A stretch of 11,896 bases of DNA from an uncultured Lachnospiraceae bacterium. Lineage in GTDB: Bacteria > Bacillota > Clostridia > Lachnospirales > Lachnospiraceae. Position numbers and translations under genes: made by a program. Shown piece by piece: positions 1-7,125 of this stretch (positions are counted from its first letter, which is position 1; every line of letters starts with the position of its first letter). The notes under the pieces were generated by a model. The model was not told the origin of the DNA. It did not search any database and was given only the letters and a program-made list of their open reading frames with translations. The stretch covers positions 1 through 11,896 of the forward strand of contig CADCPL010000032.1 in NCBI GenBank assembly GCA_902803305.1. Reading direction: 5' to 3'.

Positions 1-272
1 ACCATGGATCCGTTCCTTCTAAACGGAATGCCGAGCTTTTGCGTAAGATCGGGCATCAGCTCGGAGCCTCTTACGTTGAGCTTTGCCTTGAGCGTTCCGG
101 GCTTTGCGTCATAACCTGCATGAACGATGCCGCTGTTTGCTTTTGATGTTCCTTCTCCGATATCCTGATTTCTGTCAAGGACGGCAACAGAGAGGTCATA
201 GCGGGAGAGTTCTCTGGCTATGGCGCAGCCGGTTACTCCGGCGCCGATTATGATAACATCGTATCTGTTCAT
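1..272 (-). CDS. glpA: GlpA-type FAD-dependent glycerol-3-phosphate dehydrogenase, N-terminal part (cut by window edge)
   Basis: Only the first 90 residues are in the window; the gene continues past position 1. The protein opens with a Rossmann FAD-binding motif, GAGVTG at residues 10-15, and an acidic residue (D33) at the end of the second strand, where the adenine ribose is bound. It continues with GTSKANSGIVHAGYD, typical of clostridial GlpA/GlpO-like oxidoreductases, which oxidise glycerol 3-phosphate to dihydroxyacetone phosphate. The start at 272 is supported by GGAGAA eight bases upstream. It lies 116 bp downstream of glpK on the same strand, so kinase and dehydrogenase probably share a transcript. 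In clostridia a second flavoprotein and a DUF1667 protein often follow, but that part is outside the window. The related 2-hydroxyglutarate oxidase family (LhgO) shares this fold; the glpK neighbour favours the glycerol role. Confidence 0.85.
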   Translation of the reverse strand, partial: MNRYDVIIIGAGVTGCAIARELSRYDLSVAVLDRNQDIGEGTSKANSGIVHAGYDAKPGTLKAKLNVRGSELMPDLTQKLGIPFRRNGSM

Positions 273-282
273 GATCTTATTT

Positions 283-373
283 CTCCTATCCTGAGTTGAA
301 CTTTTATCTTTATTTGAATTTTTTTCTTAAGTTGAACTTATTTCTTGAGTCGAATTATTTTTTCTTGAGTCAA
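283..373. repeat. Five tandem degenerate 18-bp repeats between glpK and glpA
   Basis: Five head-to-tail units lie at 283-300, 301-318, 319-336, 337-354 and 355-373 (18, 18, 18, 18 and 19 bp). The plus-strand consensus is about YTTWTTTCTTGAGTTGAA. On the transcribed minus strand each unit begins TTCRACTYAAG followed by an A-rich run. The unit nearest glpA (283-300) contains GGATAGGAG, which supplies the glpA ribosome binding site. The array fills most of the gap between glpK and glpA. Period and boundaries were read directly from the sequence; any role is unknown. Confidence 0.85.
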
Positions 374-388
374 GCTTTGGGTCGGAAA

Positions 389-1882
389 TTATGACTGAGC
401 CCAGCCCTGCGCGCATTTGACCGCTTTTTTCCATCCGCGCAGGCGCTCCTGTCTGTCGATATCGGTTATCTGCGGGGCAAATTCCTTATCCTTCTGCCAG
501 TTTGACAATACGTCGGCACGATCGTTCCAGTATCCCACGGCAAGCCCTGCCAGATAAGCGGCTCCCATAGCGGTGGTCTCGATACATGACGGACGTATTA
601 CAGTAGTGGCGGCTATGTCGGACTGGATCTGCATGAGAAGATTGTTCGCACTGGCCCCGCCGTCCACTTTAAGAGAAGACAGCTTTATCCCGGAATCGGC
701 CTCCATGGCGGAGAGCACTTCATGGGTCGAGTAGGCGATGGATTCAAGTGTTGCGCGAACGATATGGTTTTTATTGACGCCGCGTGTAAGTCCGACAATG
801 ACACCTCTTGCATACTGATCCCAGTAAGGTGCTCCGAGACCCGTGAAAGCGGGTACCACATAGCATCCGGCCGTATCATCCACAACTTCTGCCAGACGCT
901 CCGATTCGGCAGCCGAATCTATCAGGTGAAGTTCGTCGCGCAGCCACTGGATGGCAGCTCCGGCAACGAAGATCGATCCCTCGAGGGCATATGTTACTTT
1001 ACCGTCTATTCCCCATGCTATCGTCGTAACAAGACCGTTTTCGGACCTGATCGGTTTATCACCGGTGTTCATCAGAAGGAAACATCCGGTCCCGTACGTG
1101 TTCTTGGCTTCGCCCTTTTCAAAGCATGTCTGTCCGAAAAGAGCAGCCTGCTGATCGCCGGCAGCACCCGATATCGGTATCTCTCCGCCGAAAAATGATG
1201 CGTCGGTCATGCCGTATACGCAGCTGTTCGGCATCGGAGTCGGAAGCATGCATTTGGGTATATCCAGTTCGCGGAGTATATCATCATCCCACTCAAGCGT
1301 ATTTATATTGAACATCATGGTCCTTGCGGCGTTGGAGTAGTCTGTTGCATGAACCGCGCCTTTTGTAAGCTTCCATATGAGCCATGTCTCAACCGTTCCG
1401 AAAAGGAGCTGCCCGGCTTCGGCACGCTCTCTGGCTCCCGGAACGTTTTCAAGTATCCAGTGCAGCTTGGTGGCCGAAAAATAAGCATCGATGATGAGAC
1501 CGGTCTTTTCGCGGATCATATCCGTAAGCCCTCTTTCGACAAGCGAGTCGCAGTATTCGCTCGTCCTTCTGCACTGCCATACGATGGCGTTACATATCGG
1601 ATTGCCGGTATTCTTGTCCCACACGATGGTCGTTTCGCGCTGATTCGTGATACCGATCGCAGCGATACTGTCGGCAGAAACCCCCGCCTTGGCAAGAGCA
1701 TCCACACATACGCCAAGCTGTGTGAACCATATCTCCGAAGCATCATGCTCGACCCAACCGGGCTCGGGATAATACTGCGTGAATTCTTTTTGCGCCATGG
1801 AGCAGATCTTTCCGGACCTGTCGAATAAAATTGCGCGGTTGCTTGTTGTTCCGGCATCTATTGCCATTACGTATTTTTCCAT
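389..1882 (-). CDS. glpK: Glycerol kinase
   Basis: This is a full-length FGGY-family kinase of 497 aa, close to the usual 500. It transfers phosphate from ATP to glycerol in the cytoplasm, giving sn-glycerol 3-phosphate. Visible signatures are the N-terminal phosphate-binding DAGTTSNRA (residues 9-17), EPGWVEHDA, GITNQRET, GAAGDQQAALFG with the catalytic-base aspartate at D243, PAFTGLGAPYWD, and VDGGASANNLLMQ near the C-terminus. In Bacillus and Enterococcus GlpK a histidine in a YHFYG-like motif shortly before the GDQQ segment is phosphorylated by HPr; here the matching stretch reads SFFG (S229-G232), with no histidine. The glycine-rich loop by which E. coli GlpK binds fructose 1,6-bisphosphate is also absent. 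The start is the only sensible ATG, although its ribosome binding site is weak (AAAGG about 14 bases upstream). The next gene is glpA. Confidence 0.97.
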   Translation of the reverse strand: MEKYVMAIDAGTTSNRAILFDRSGKICSMAQKEFTQYYPEPGWVEHDASEIWFTQLGVCVDALAKAGVSADSIAAIGITNQRETTIVWDKNTGNPICNAIVWQCRRTSEYCDSLVERGLTDMIREKTGLIIDAYFSATKLHWILENVPGARERAEAGQLLFGTVETWLIWKLTKGAVHATDYSNAARTMMFNINTLEWDDDILRELDIPKCMLPTPMPNSCVYGMTDASFFGGEIPISGAAGDQQAALFGQTCFEKGEAKNTYGTGCFLLMNTGDKPIRSENGLVTTIAWGIDGKVTYALEGSIFVAGAAIQWLRDELHLIDSAAESERLAEVVDDTAGCYVVPAFTGLGAPYWDQYARGVIVGLTRGVNKNHIVRATLESIAYSTHEVLSAMEADSGIKLSSLKVDGGASANNLLMQIQSDIAATTVIRPSCIETTAMGAAYLAGLAVGYWNDRADVLSNWQKDKEFAPQITDIDRQERLRGWKKAVKCAQGWAQS

Positions 1883-1929
1883 ATCTGCTTACCGGCCTTT
1901 CGGTTAGAAGTGTTGTGAAACATGAAAAT

Positions 1930-1938
1930 ATTATAACA
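1930..1938 (-). promoter_or_regulatory. Probable glpK promoter, extended -10
   Basis: On the minus strand the sequence reads TGTTATAAT, a perfect extended -10 element (TGnTATAAT). It sits about 48 bases before the glpK start codon, so a leader of roughly 40 nt is expected. No good -35 is present at 16-18 bp, as is usual for extended -10 promoters. It lies next to the dyad at 1942-1966. Confidence 0.6.
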
Positions 1939-1941
1939 TAG

Positions 1942-1966
1942 TGGGTTGATTTTTCCCATGAACCCA
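1942..1966. promoter_or_regulatory. Operator-like inverted repeat between divergent glpK and queT promoters
   Basis: A perfect 6-bp dyad, TGGGTT-N13-AACCCA, has half-site centres 19 bp apart, near two helical turns. One arm overlaps the proposed queT -35. The whole dyad lies just upstream of the glpK -10. An alternative inner pairing, TGGG-N9-CCCA, uses the same left arm. Because it overlaps promoter elements it is more likely a DNA site for a regulator than an RNA hairpin. The regulator is unknown. Confidence 0.45.
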
Positions 1967-1973
1967 TTAGAAT
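1946..1973 (+). promoter_or_regulatory. Probable queT operon promoter
   Basis: A -35 of TTGATT at 1946-1951 is followed by a 16-bp spacer and a -10 of TAGAAT at 1968-1973. Transcription would begin near 1980, giving a leader of about 37 nt. That leader is too short for a typical metabolite riboswitch. A preQ1-type aptamer was looked for and not found. Confidence 0.5.
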
Positions 1974-2016
1974 AGAGAAGACTGTTTTTTGGATGTTTAT
2001 GCAGATAGGAGAAAAA

Positions 2017-2574
2017 ATGAAGGGATCACTTAAAAATAAGAGTATAGGTATACAGCTTCTGACACAGGGGGCGATCATTGCGGCCGTCTATGTCGTTCTG
2101 TCGCTTCTTACATATCAGTTTTCGTATCTGGAGATACAGTGCAGAGTGGCAGAAGCACTGTGCATGACGATATATTTTACGCCGGCAGGCGTGTGGGGAG
2201 TCATCCTCGGATGCTTTATCACAAATCTGTTCGGAGGATCGTGGATCGATATAGTATTCGGGACTCTTGCTACGGTCATAGCGGCATTTCTCACCAAGCC
2301 GATCGTTAAGGCGATCAAGAAAAAATGGGGAGATGAACTTGGTTTCAAACAGAGCCTGCTCATCCCCATTCCCACCGTTGTTGTAAATGCCGTAGTGATA
2401 CCTTTGGTTCTCTATTACGGCTACGGCGTTGTCAGCATGGGCTCAGCCGAAGCAAAAGGTGCGGTCCTTGCGCTCATGGCATTTTCGGTCGCGGCCGGTG
2501 AGATCATCTCGTGTTATGTGTTCGGGCCGCTCATCATCAATATAATGAAACTCATAGAAAGGGGGATCAGATGA
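2017..2574 (+). CDS. queT: QueT-family ECF transporter S component (queuosine precursor uptake)
   Basis: This 185-aa protein is very hydrophobic, with about five to six membrane helices. It carries the QueT pattern: RVAEAL (R43-L48), then YFTPAGVWG (53-61), GCFITNLFGG (65-74) and DIVFGTLAT (78-86). In this family the S component binds a queuine or preQ1-type precursor and works with a shared EcfT/EcfA energising module encoded elsewhere; none is in this window. The start at 2017 is chosen over an in-frame ATG at 1993 because TAGGAG ends six bases before it. Its stop overlaps the next gene's start (ATGA at 2571-2574), so translation is probably coupled. The substrate is inferred from the family, and related S components for other small molecules cannot be excluded. 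Confidence 0.8.
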   Translation: MKGSLKNKSIGIQLLTQGAIIAAVYVVLSLLTYQFSYLEIQCRVAEALCMTIYFTPAGVWGVILGCFITNLFGGSWIDIVFGTLATVIAAFLTKPIVKAIKKKWGDELGFKQSLLIPIPTVVVNAVVIPLVLYYGYGVVSMGSAEAKGAVLALMAFSVAAGEIISCYVFGPLIINIMKLIERGIR

Positions 2575-4049
2575 TGATCAAAGAGAGATTTAAGAGGATA
2601 ACTTCATTTTCCGTGATCATTATCTGTCTGATGACTGCAACGCTTCTTGCAGGCTGCGGGTCGGATTCCGACAGTGATCGCAAAAACGAAACGCAGAACG
2701 TCAAGGAGGAGGCTGTACAGGAGAAGACTGAGGACGACAGCCGGGATGAAGCAAAGTCTGAGGATAAAGACGGGGAGCAGGAAAAGACGGCTGCCGATGA
2801 AGCCGACTACAAAGCAGTATATGCGCCTGTGTTTGATGAAGTGTTTGAAGTCCTTGACTATGGTTTCAATATGGACAGGGAATACAAATACGTTTCGGGC
2901 GGCTTGTCGGAGAAGGTCATGTATTCGGGGGATGATGATCTTCAAAAAAGCATAGGTTATCAAATGGCGGATCTTAGCGGTGACGGAGTACCTGAACTGC
3001 TGATCGGATCCGACGAAGAATATGATGGCAACAAGAGAAGTTATATCTATATCATCTGCTCCGTAAAGGATGACAAACCCGAACTTGTAGCTACGGGAAG
3101 CACACGCAGCAGCTACAATTACATGGGCGACGGACATTTCTATTACGAAGGTTCGGGCGGAGTGGCCATTACGATATTCGGAGAAAATCATTTGAGCTGG
3201 AGCGCAGACAACCTTGTATGGGATGATTTTTATTTCTCGGATGAGAAGGAAAACGGCGCGATAGGTATTTATCACAACGATACAGGTATCTTTGGAGCGA
3301 AGGATGCGCAGGAACTTGATATTTCCGAGGCAGAGTTTGCCGATAAGATGAGCAGCTATCAGGCCAGATGTGAACTGATACCATGGACGCCGATCGGCCA
3401 GTACAGGGGTGATAATGTTTCGGAAAAACCGGTTCATGAAGAGCCGGTTGGTAAAGAGATATCGGTAGATGCCGCTACTCTAAAAAAAATGAACATCTAT
3501 CTGAGTAATTTTTCAGAAGCATGTCTGTTTGAGTATGACAGAGATCAACATGATCTGTATGCCATATTCAGGTGGGTTCATATATGGACCAAGATCAATA
3601 ATTATAAGAGCATCGAATATGGAACCGGTCCCGCTGAAGGATCGGATGATGTCTATGAAAAGATCAGTTTGGAGAATATAAACAAAGTTACGGACAAGTA
3701 TCTCGGATTTACATTAACTGACCGGGAAGCATCCCAAATGCAGGCAGGTCCCGAAGAGTATGGTTCATTATTTTATGAGAACGGGTATCTCTATGCACCT
3801 GCTGCAGACGGTGAGGCACGGACTTATTTTTCAGTCATATCAAAAGTGGAAGATCTGGGCAATAATAAGCTCAAACTGAATTACAGCATTTATTCGCAGG
3901 ATCTGGACGCGTACTATGACGGGAAAGAAATTGATTACAGTCTGACAGAAGAAAAGGCAGCTGCGGATCCCGAGTATGAGAAGGTGGATAGCGGATATGC
4001 CGTTGTCAGGGTAGATGGTGACGCATATAAACTCGAACATCTCGAGTAG
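2571..4049 (+). CDS. Lipoprotein with acidic linker and EF-hand-like loop, function unknown
   Basis: This is a predicted secreted lipoprotein of 492 aa. A basic start and hydrophobic core lead to a lipobox, LLAGC, with the lipidated cysteine at C29. A low-complexity Asp/Glu/Lys-rich linker runs to about residue 85. The first domain (about 90-280) contains DLSGDGVPE at 134-142, a calcium-binding-like DxSGDGxxE loop common in clostridial extracytoplasmic proteins. A second domain (about 300-490) is rich in aromatic and charged residues and resembles no named family I recognise. A GGGGG ribosome binding site at 2561-2565 precedes ATG 2571; ATG 2574 is an equally possible start. The overlap with queT points to one transcript. 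A surface role linked to the transporter is possible but unproven. Confidence 0.8.
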   Translation: MMIKERFKRITSFSVIIICLMTATLLAGCGSDSDSDRKNETQNVKEEAVQEKTEDDSRDEAKSEDKDGEQEKTAADEADYKAVYAPVFDEVFEVLDYGFNMDREYKYVSGGLSEKVMYSGDDDLQKSIGYQMADLSGDGVPELLIGSDEEYDGNKRSYIYIICSVKDDKPELVATGSTRSSYNYMGDGHFYYEGSGGVAITIFGENHLSWSADNLVWDDFYFSDEKENGAIGIYHNDTGIFGAKDAQELDISEAEFADKMSSYQARCELIPWTPIGQYRGDNVSEKPVHEEPVGKEISVDAATLKKMNIYLSNFSEACLFEYDRDQHDLYAIFRWVHIWTKINNYKSIEYGTGPAEGSDDVYEKISLENINKVTDKYLGFTLTDREASQMQAGPEEYGSLFYENGYLYAPAADGEARTYFSVISKVEDLGNNKLKLNYSIYSQDLDAYYDGKEIDYSLTEEKAAADPEYEKVDSGYAVVRVDGDAYKLEHLE

Positions 4050-4079
4050 GCGAAAACAGACTTGAAAGGAACATCAGGA

Positions 4080-5507
4080 ATGAAGAGAAGATCGGTCGAG
4101 GTGATCATAAGCTGTCTTATGTGTGCTGTGATTCTTGCAGGATGCGGCGGAAGCGGTAACGGTGATAATTCAGATAAGCCGGAGGATAAGACGGCGGTGG
4201 CATCCGAACAGAATGAAACCGAACCGGAAAAAACAGGATCAGCGATGGAAGAAGCTGAGGCTGACGATGAAGTTGAGCCGGAGAAAGAGGAAACTCCGAA
4301 GGGTGTCCCGGATCTTCTTCTGTTCCGCGAGAATGCTTTTGAATGGAGGGAGGATAATACTCCGGCGATTAAGCATAAATTCACATATCTAATGCTTGAC
4401 GGGGAAAGTGCGAAGTCAAACAGGGAACTTGCCGCATCTCTTGAAAATGCAAGAGATGAGATGTTATCCAAACAAAAAGAGGCATGGAACAACGATCTGA
4501 AGAGTATCGGAGAAAATGAACTCATAAGCTTTGATGAAAGCTGGAAGGTATACCTTCGAAGGGCAGATGATGATTATTTAAGCTTTGTAACCGAATTCAG
4601 CTCAGAAGGGATGTATGATGATGTAGTCTATACCGAATACACGGCACATTCATATCGTATTGACGGTGGCAAAGAGATAACGTTTTCCGATGTTATCGCG
4701 GATGAAGATGCTTTCTTGGATCTTATGACGGATAAGATGTATGAAAGTGTCGGCAGTAAGCTGAAGGAATACTATTCGGTTGAATTTGACACAGATAAAG
4801 AGACGTTTAAGAAAGACCTGAAAAGCTATATGAGCAGCGGTGAGCTCGCATGGACGCTCGATCCGTTCGGAGTAACATGCTATCTTCCGGCTTACAAGGC
4901 GGCACCTTTTGCGGAAACAGCCACAATACTGTTTTCGGACGACGGGAACAATACGATCTTTAACGATGAATTCAAAAGCAGTGCAAGGGAAGAGTATGTT
5001 ATGCAGATACCGGATTATGTCGGATCATATATCGATGTAAATGACAGCGGTGTGTCGTCATATGTGAGGGCGTCTGAGTCGTATGATTACAATGCGGAAA
5101 ATGACAACTTTTATCTTTCCGGTCTGTATGTGAGCTGCACGGGGGACTGGAAGAGTTTCCCGACCACAATGTCCGGAGGAACTGATTTTTACAACATATT
5201 CCTGCTTCATAAGGACGGAGAAACGGTACTTTTTGAGAGTCATGACGAATACGATCAGTCTTTCATTAACACTTATGTTCTGGCAAGGCACGAGATAGCG
5301 GAAGCCGATTCCATAAGAGGATGCCTTGAATGGGCAAGCGAGAAGGATTATGACATCAACGGCGAAGGATACACTCCGGTGTATGTTCCGACAGATCCTT
5401 CAAAGATAAGGGTTCTTACCGGCGAAGGTGAATTTGCGGGTGATTGGAGTCCGGCTGTACTGAATATTGGTATAAAAGGAAAGATTGAGATCGATGGACA
5501 AAAGTAA
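4080..5507 (+). CDS. Lipoprotein with RsiV/DUF3298-like domain
   Basis: This 475-aa protein has a signal peptide ending in VILAGC (lipidated C22), then a Gly-rich and Glu-rich linker to about residue 75. The middle (about 85-300) resembles the DUF4163/DUF3298 pair of RsiV-like proteins. It has a strand-rich N-terminal half and YRIDGGKEITFSDVI near 193-207. It ends in a PAYKAAPFAETATILFSD stretch (about 271-288), matching the family's closing YEIAPYAAG...IPY pattern. The C-terminal 180 residues are unassigned. In Bacillus RsiV this domain binds lysozyme and controls sigma V, but here there is no transmembrane anti-sigma part and no sigma factor gene nearby. The ATG at 4080 is preferred to TTG 4062 because GAAAGGA lies about nine bases before it. 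It begins 30 bp after the previous lipoprotein gene. Confidence 0.75.
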   Translation: MKRRSVEVIISCLMCAVILAGCGGSGNGDNSDKPEDKTAVASEQNETEPEKTGSAMEEAEADDEVEPEKEETPKGVPDLLLFRENAFEWREDNTPAIKHKFTYLMLDGESAKSNRELAASLENARDEMLSKQKEAWNNDLKSIGENELISFDESWKVYLRRADDDYLSFVTEFSSEGMYDDVVYTEYTAHSYRIDGGKEITFSDVIADEDAFLDLMTDKMYESVGSKLKEYYSVEFDTDKETFKKDLKSYMSSGELAWTLDPFGVTCYLPAYKAAPFAETATILFSDDGNNTIFNDEFKSSAREEYVMQIPDYVGSYIDVNDSGVSSYVRASESYDYNAENDNFYLSGLYVSCTGDWKSFPTTMSGGTDFYNIFLLHKDGETVLFESHDEYDQSFINTYVLARHEIAEADSIRGCLEWASEKDYDINGEGYTPVYVPTDPSKIRVLTGEGEFAGDWSPAVLNIGIKGKIEIDGQK

Positions 5508-5569
5508 CCATACGAGAGCAAAGGTCTTAACACTGATACCGGGCAAATAAGGATGGAAGGACTGATCAA

Positions 5570-6961
5570 ATGCGAAAAACACTTCTTAAGATCATCATAT
5601 GCGTTATAAGTGCTGTACTTTTGGCAGGCTGTAAGGGAAAGCCGGAAAGCGATTTCAACAGTGTTCAGGAAAATGACATCAATGAAGGGGTGGAAAATGG
5701 CATCAAGGACGAGCCGGAAAATGTTGAACCGGGCACGGAGCCTGTAGTGGACGATGGCAGTTTTGCCGCTGCATTCAAGGAAGGTCGGGTATATAACAAC
5801 GGCCACTACTTCGTGAGGATAGGGGACAAGGTCTATTTCAGGAATATATCGCCCGACTCCATGGACAAAGGTGCAACTTTCGGAGAATTCCTGCATACCG
5901 AGTTTTATACCATGCCATGTCCTCTTATCTCTTATGATGTCAATACATGTAAGTGGGAAGAGATTGGTACCGTGGCCGGAAACGGAGAATTGTATGCATG
6001 CCCGAAGGGATTCTATATTGCAGAAACCGTTCCTGAAATGTTCGATGCCAGCTGTACGAATCTTTATGATCCGGTAACGAAAGAGACATCCTTATACTGT
6101 AAGGGATTACCTCTCGGCGTGTCGGAAAACGGAGAGATCCTTGCCGTCGAGGAATACGGCGGGCAGAACATGAATACGGTTTTATATCGGGATGGAAAAG
6201 AGACAGCAAGACTCGGCGGTGAAAACATATATCATGAGTATGTCGGATTCGCGGGAGAAACTCTGATCACCATGCTGCACACCGCCAATGATGAATATAT
6301 CTTATGTTCGGTTGATGAGACCGGAGACGTTACCGAACTTGGAATGATCGGGAATGCAGACAGAGGATATGGCGAACCCAAGCAGTTCAGGTTCCTTGAC
6401 GGATACGTATATTTATGTCTCGGTTATTATGAAGGAACGGGGCATTTTCTCAGCCGGTGGGATGTTGTCAAAGCAAAACCCGGGGTTAAGGGAAGTCTCG
6501 AAATTGCCATAAACGGTGATGATGTTCCGAGTGAATATGAAGGCGAAGGTCCTGATCCCGACGTACCGATCTTTTTCTTTGATACCGGCGGGGCAATTGA
6601 CACATCCAAACATGTGCCGTATGAACTGTATATGGGAGACGGCGATAAAGAAAACGATCTGTGCTACTATGATGACATATTCGAAGAACGTCTTCTGGTA
6701 AAGGATTTTATCGACAGAAGCGATTATGAGAAGTGTTCGATAATACAGGATATGGAATCCATAGCAGAGACAGCATTTGTCATCTATGCCGATGCCGAGG
6801 CAGACAGTGAATACGATATAGGATGGAGAACGGGCTATCGCATGACCGGGTGGCATATCTGCGCCATACCCTTTGATCCGGATCATCTGGATGACAATGG
6901 ACAGGCAAAGGATATCATATATTTTCAAGGAGAAAGTGATGGCGGGGCCGGAAAACATTGA
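5570..6961 (+). CDS. Lipoprotein, probable beta-propeller (DUF5050-like), function unknown
   Basis: This 463-aa protein begins with a signal peptide ending LLAGC (lipidated C21) and an Asn/Glu-rich linker to about residue 65. From about 75 the sequence repeats a pattern of short strands with Gly-Asp turns. Examples are NGHYFVRIGDKVYFRN, then LISYDVNTCKWEEIG and later RFLDGYVYLCLGYYEG. This is the texture of DUF5050 or LRP-like beta-propeller domains found in clostridial surface proteins; the assignment is by pattern, not by search. The start has GAAGG nine bases upstream. It follows the previous lipoprotein by 62 bp with no visible terminator, so it is likely the last large gene of the queT transcript. 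Its last bases overlap a small ORF in another frame. Confidence 0.75.
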   Translation: MRKTLLKIIICVISAVLLAGCKGKPESDFNSVQENDINEGVENGIKDEPENVEPGTEPVVDDGSFAAAFKEGRVYNNGHYFVRIGDKVYFRNISPDSMDKGATFGEFLHTEFYTMPCPLISYDVNTCKWEEIGTVAGNGELYACPKGFYIAETVPEMFDASCTNLYDPVTKETSLYCKGLPLGVSENGEILAVEEYGGQNMNTVLYRDGKETARLGGENIYHEYVGFAGETLITMLHTANDEYILCSVDETGDVTELGMIGNADRGYGEPKQFRFLDGYVYLCLGYYEGTGHFLSRWDVVKAKPGVKGSLEIAINGDDVPSEYEGEGPDPDVPIFFFDTGGAIDTSKHVPYELYMGDGDKENDLCYYDDIFEERLLVKDFIDRSDYEKCSIIQDMESIAETAFVIYADAEADSEYDIGWRTGYRMTGWHICAIPFDPDHLDDNGQAKDIIYFQGESDGGAGKH

Positions 6962-7025
6962 TAATATGTATAAAGACATGCAGGCTTTCATTACCGACTG
7001 CAATAATATCATTAGAAACAAATGA
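6939..7025 (+). CDS. Possible 28-aa small protein overlapping the lipoprotein gene end
   Basis: An ATG at 6939 is preceded by AAGGAG at 6927-6932 with a 6-base spacer, an ideal ribosome binding site placed inside the end of the upstream lipoprotein gene. The frame runs 28 codons to TGA, starting MAGPENIDNMYKD and ending in RNK, with one cysteine. It has no membrane segment. The overlap of 23 bp and the strong site suggest coupled translation, but an ORF this short can arise by chance. No family is recognised. Confidence 0.35.
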   Translation: MAGPENIDNMYKDMQAFITDCNNIIRNK

Positions 7026-7042
7026 GGCGACAGCCCCGATAA

Positions 7043-7071
7043 TTGACGAAACCGATCCGGCTATGTATAGT
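7043..7071 (+). promoter_or_regulatory. Promoter of the metallophosphoesterase gene
   Basis: TTGACG at 7043-7048 and TATAGT at 7066-7071 are separated by exactly 17 bp, each one or two bases from the consensus. The start of transcription is expected near 7078, giving a leader of about 48 nt. This makes the metallophosphoesterase a separate unit from the lipoprotein genes. Confidence 0.7.
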
Positions 7072-7078
7072 TAAAAAA

Positions 7079-7093
7079 GATGAATGCTTCATC
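7079..7093. promoter_or_regulatory. Perfect dyad at the predicted transcription start
   Basis: GATGAA-TGC-TTCATC is a perfect 6-bp inverted repeat with a 3-bp centre. It lies directly downstream of the -10, where a repressor would block initiation; as RNA it would form a small hairpin at the 5' end. Function is inferred from position only. Confidence 0.35.
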
Positions 7094-7125
7094 AGATTTC
7101 AAGAATAAAACATCAGGAGGGAAAT

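Noticed and set aside
722..1198. 158-codon open frame on the plus strand within glpK
   Set aside because: It is antisense to a clear, full-length glycerol kinase, has no ribosome binding site and no recognisable motif; it is a shadow frame.
1885..2016. preQ1 riboswitch before queT
   Set aside because: QueT genes often carry one, but neither the preQ1-I A-rich tail and loop nor the preQ1-II pattern is present. The only hairpin overlaps the promoter, and the leader would be about 37 nt.
1993..2016. Upstream in-frame ATG for queT
   Set aside because: No ribosome binding site precedes it; TAGGAG sits correctly for ATG 2017.
4062..4079. TTG start for the second lipoprotein
   Set aside because: The GAAAGGA site lies after this codon and fits ATG 4080, which also gives a normal signal peptide.
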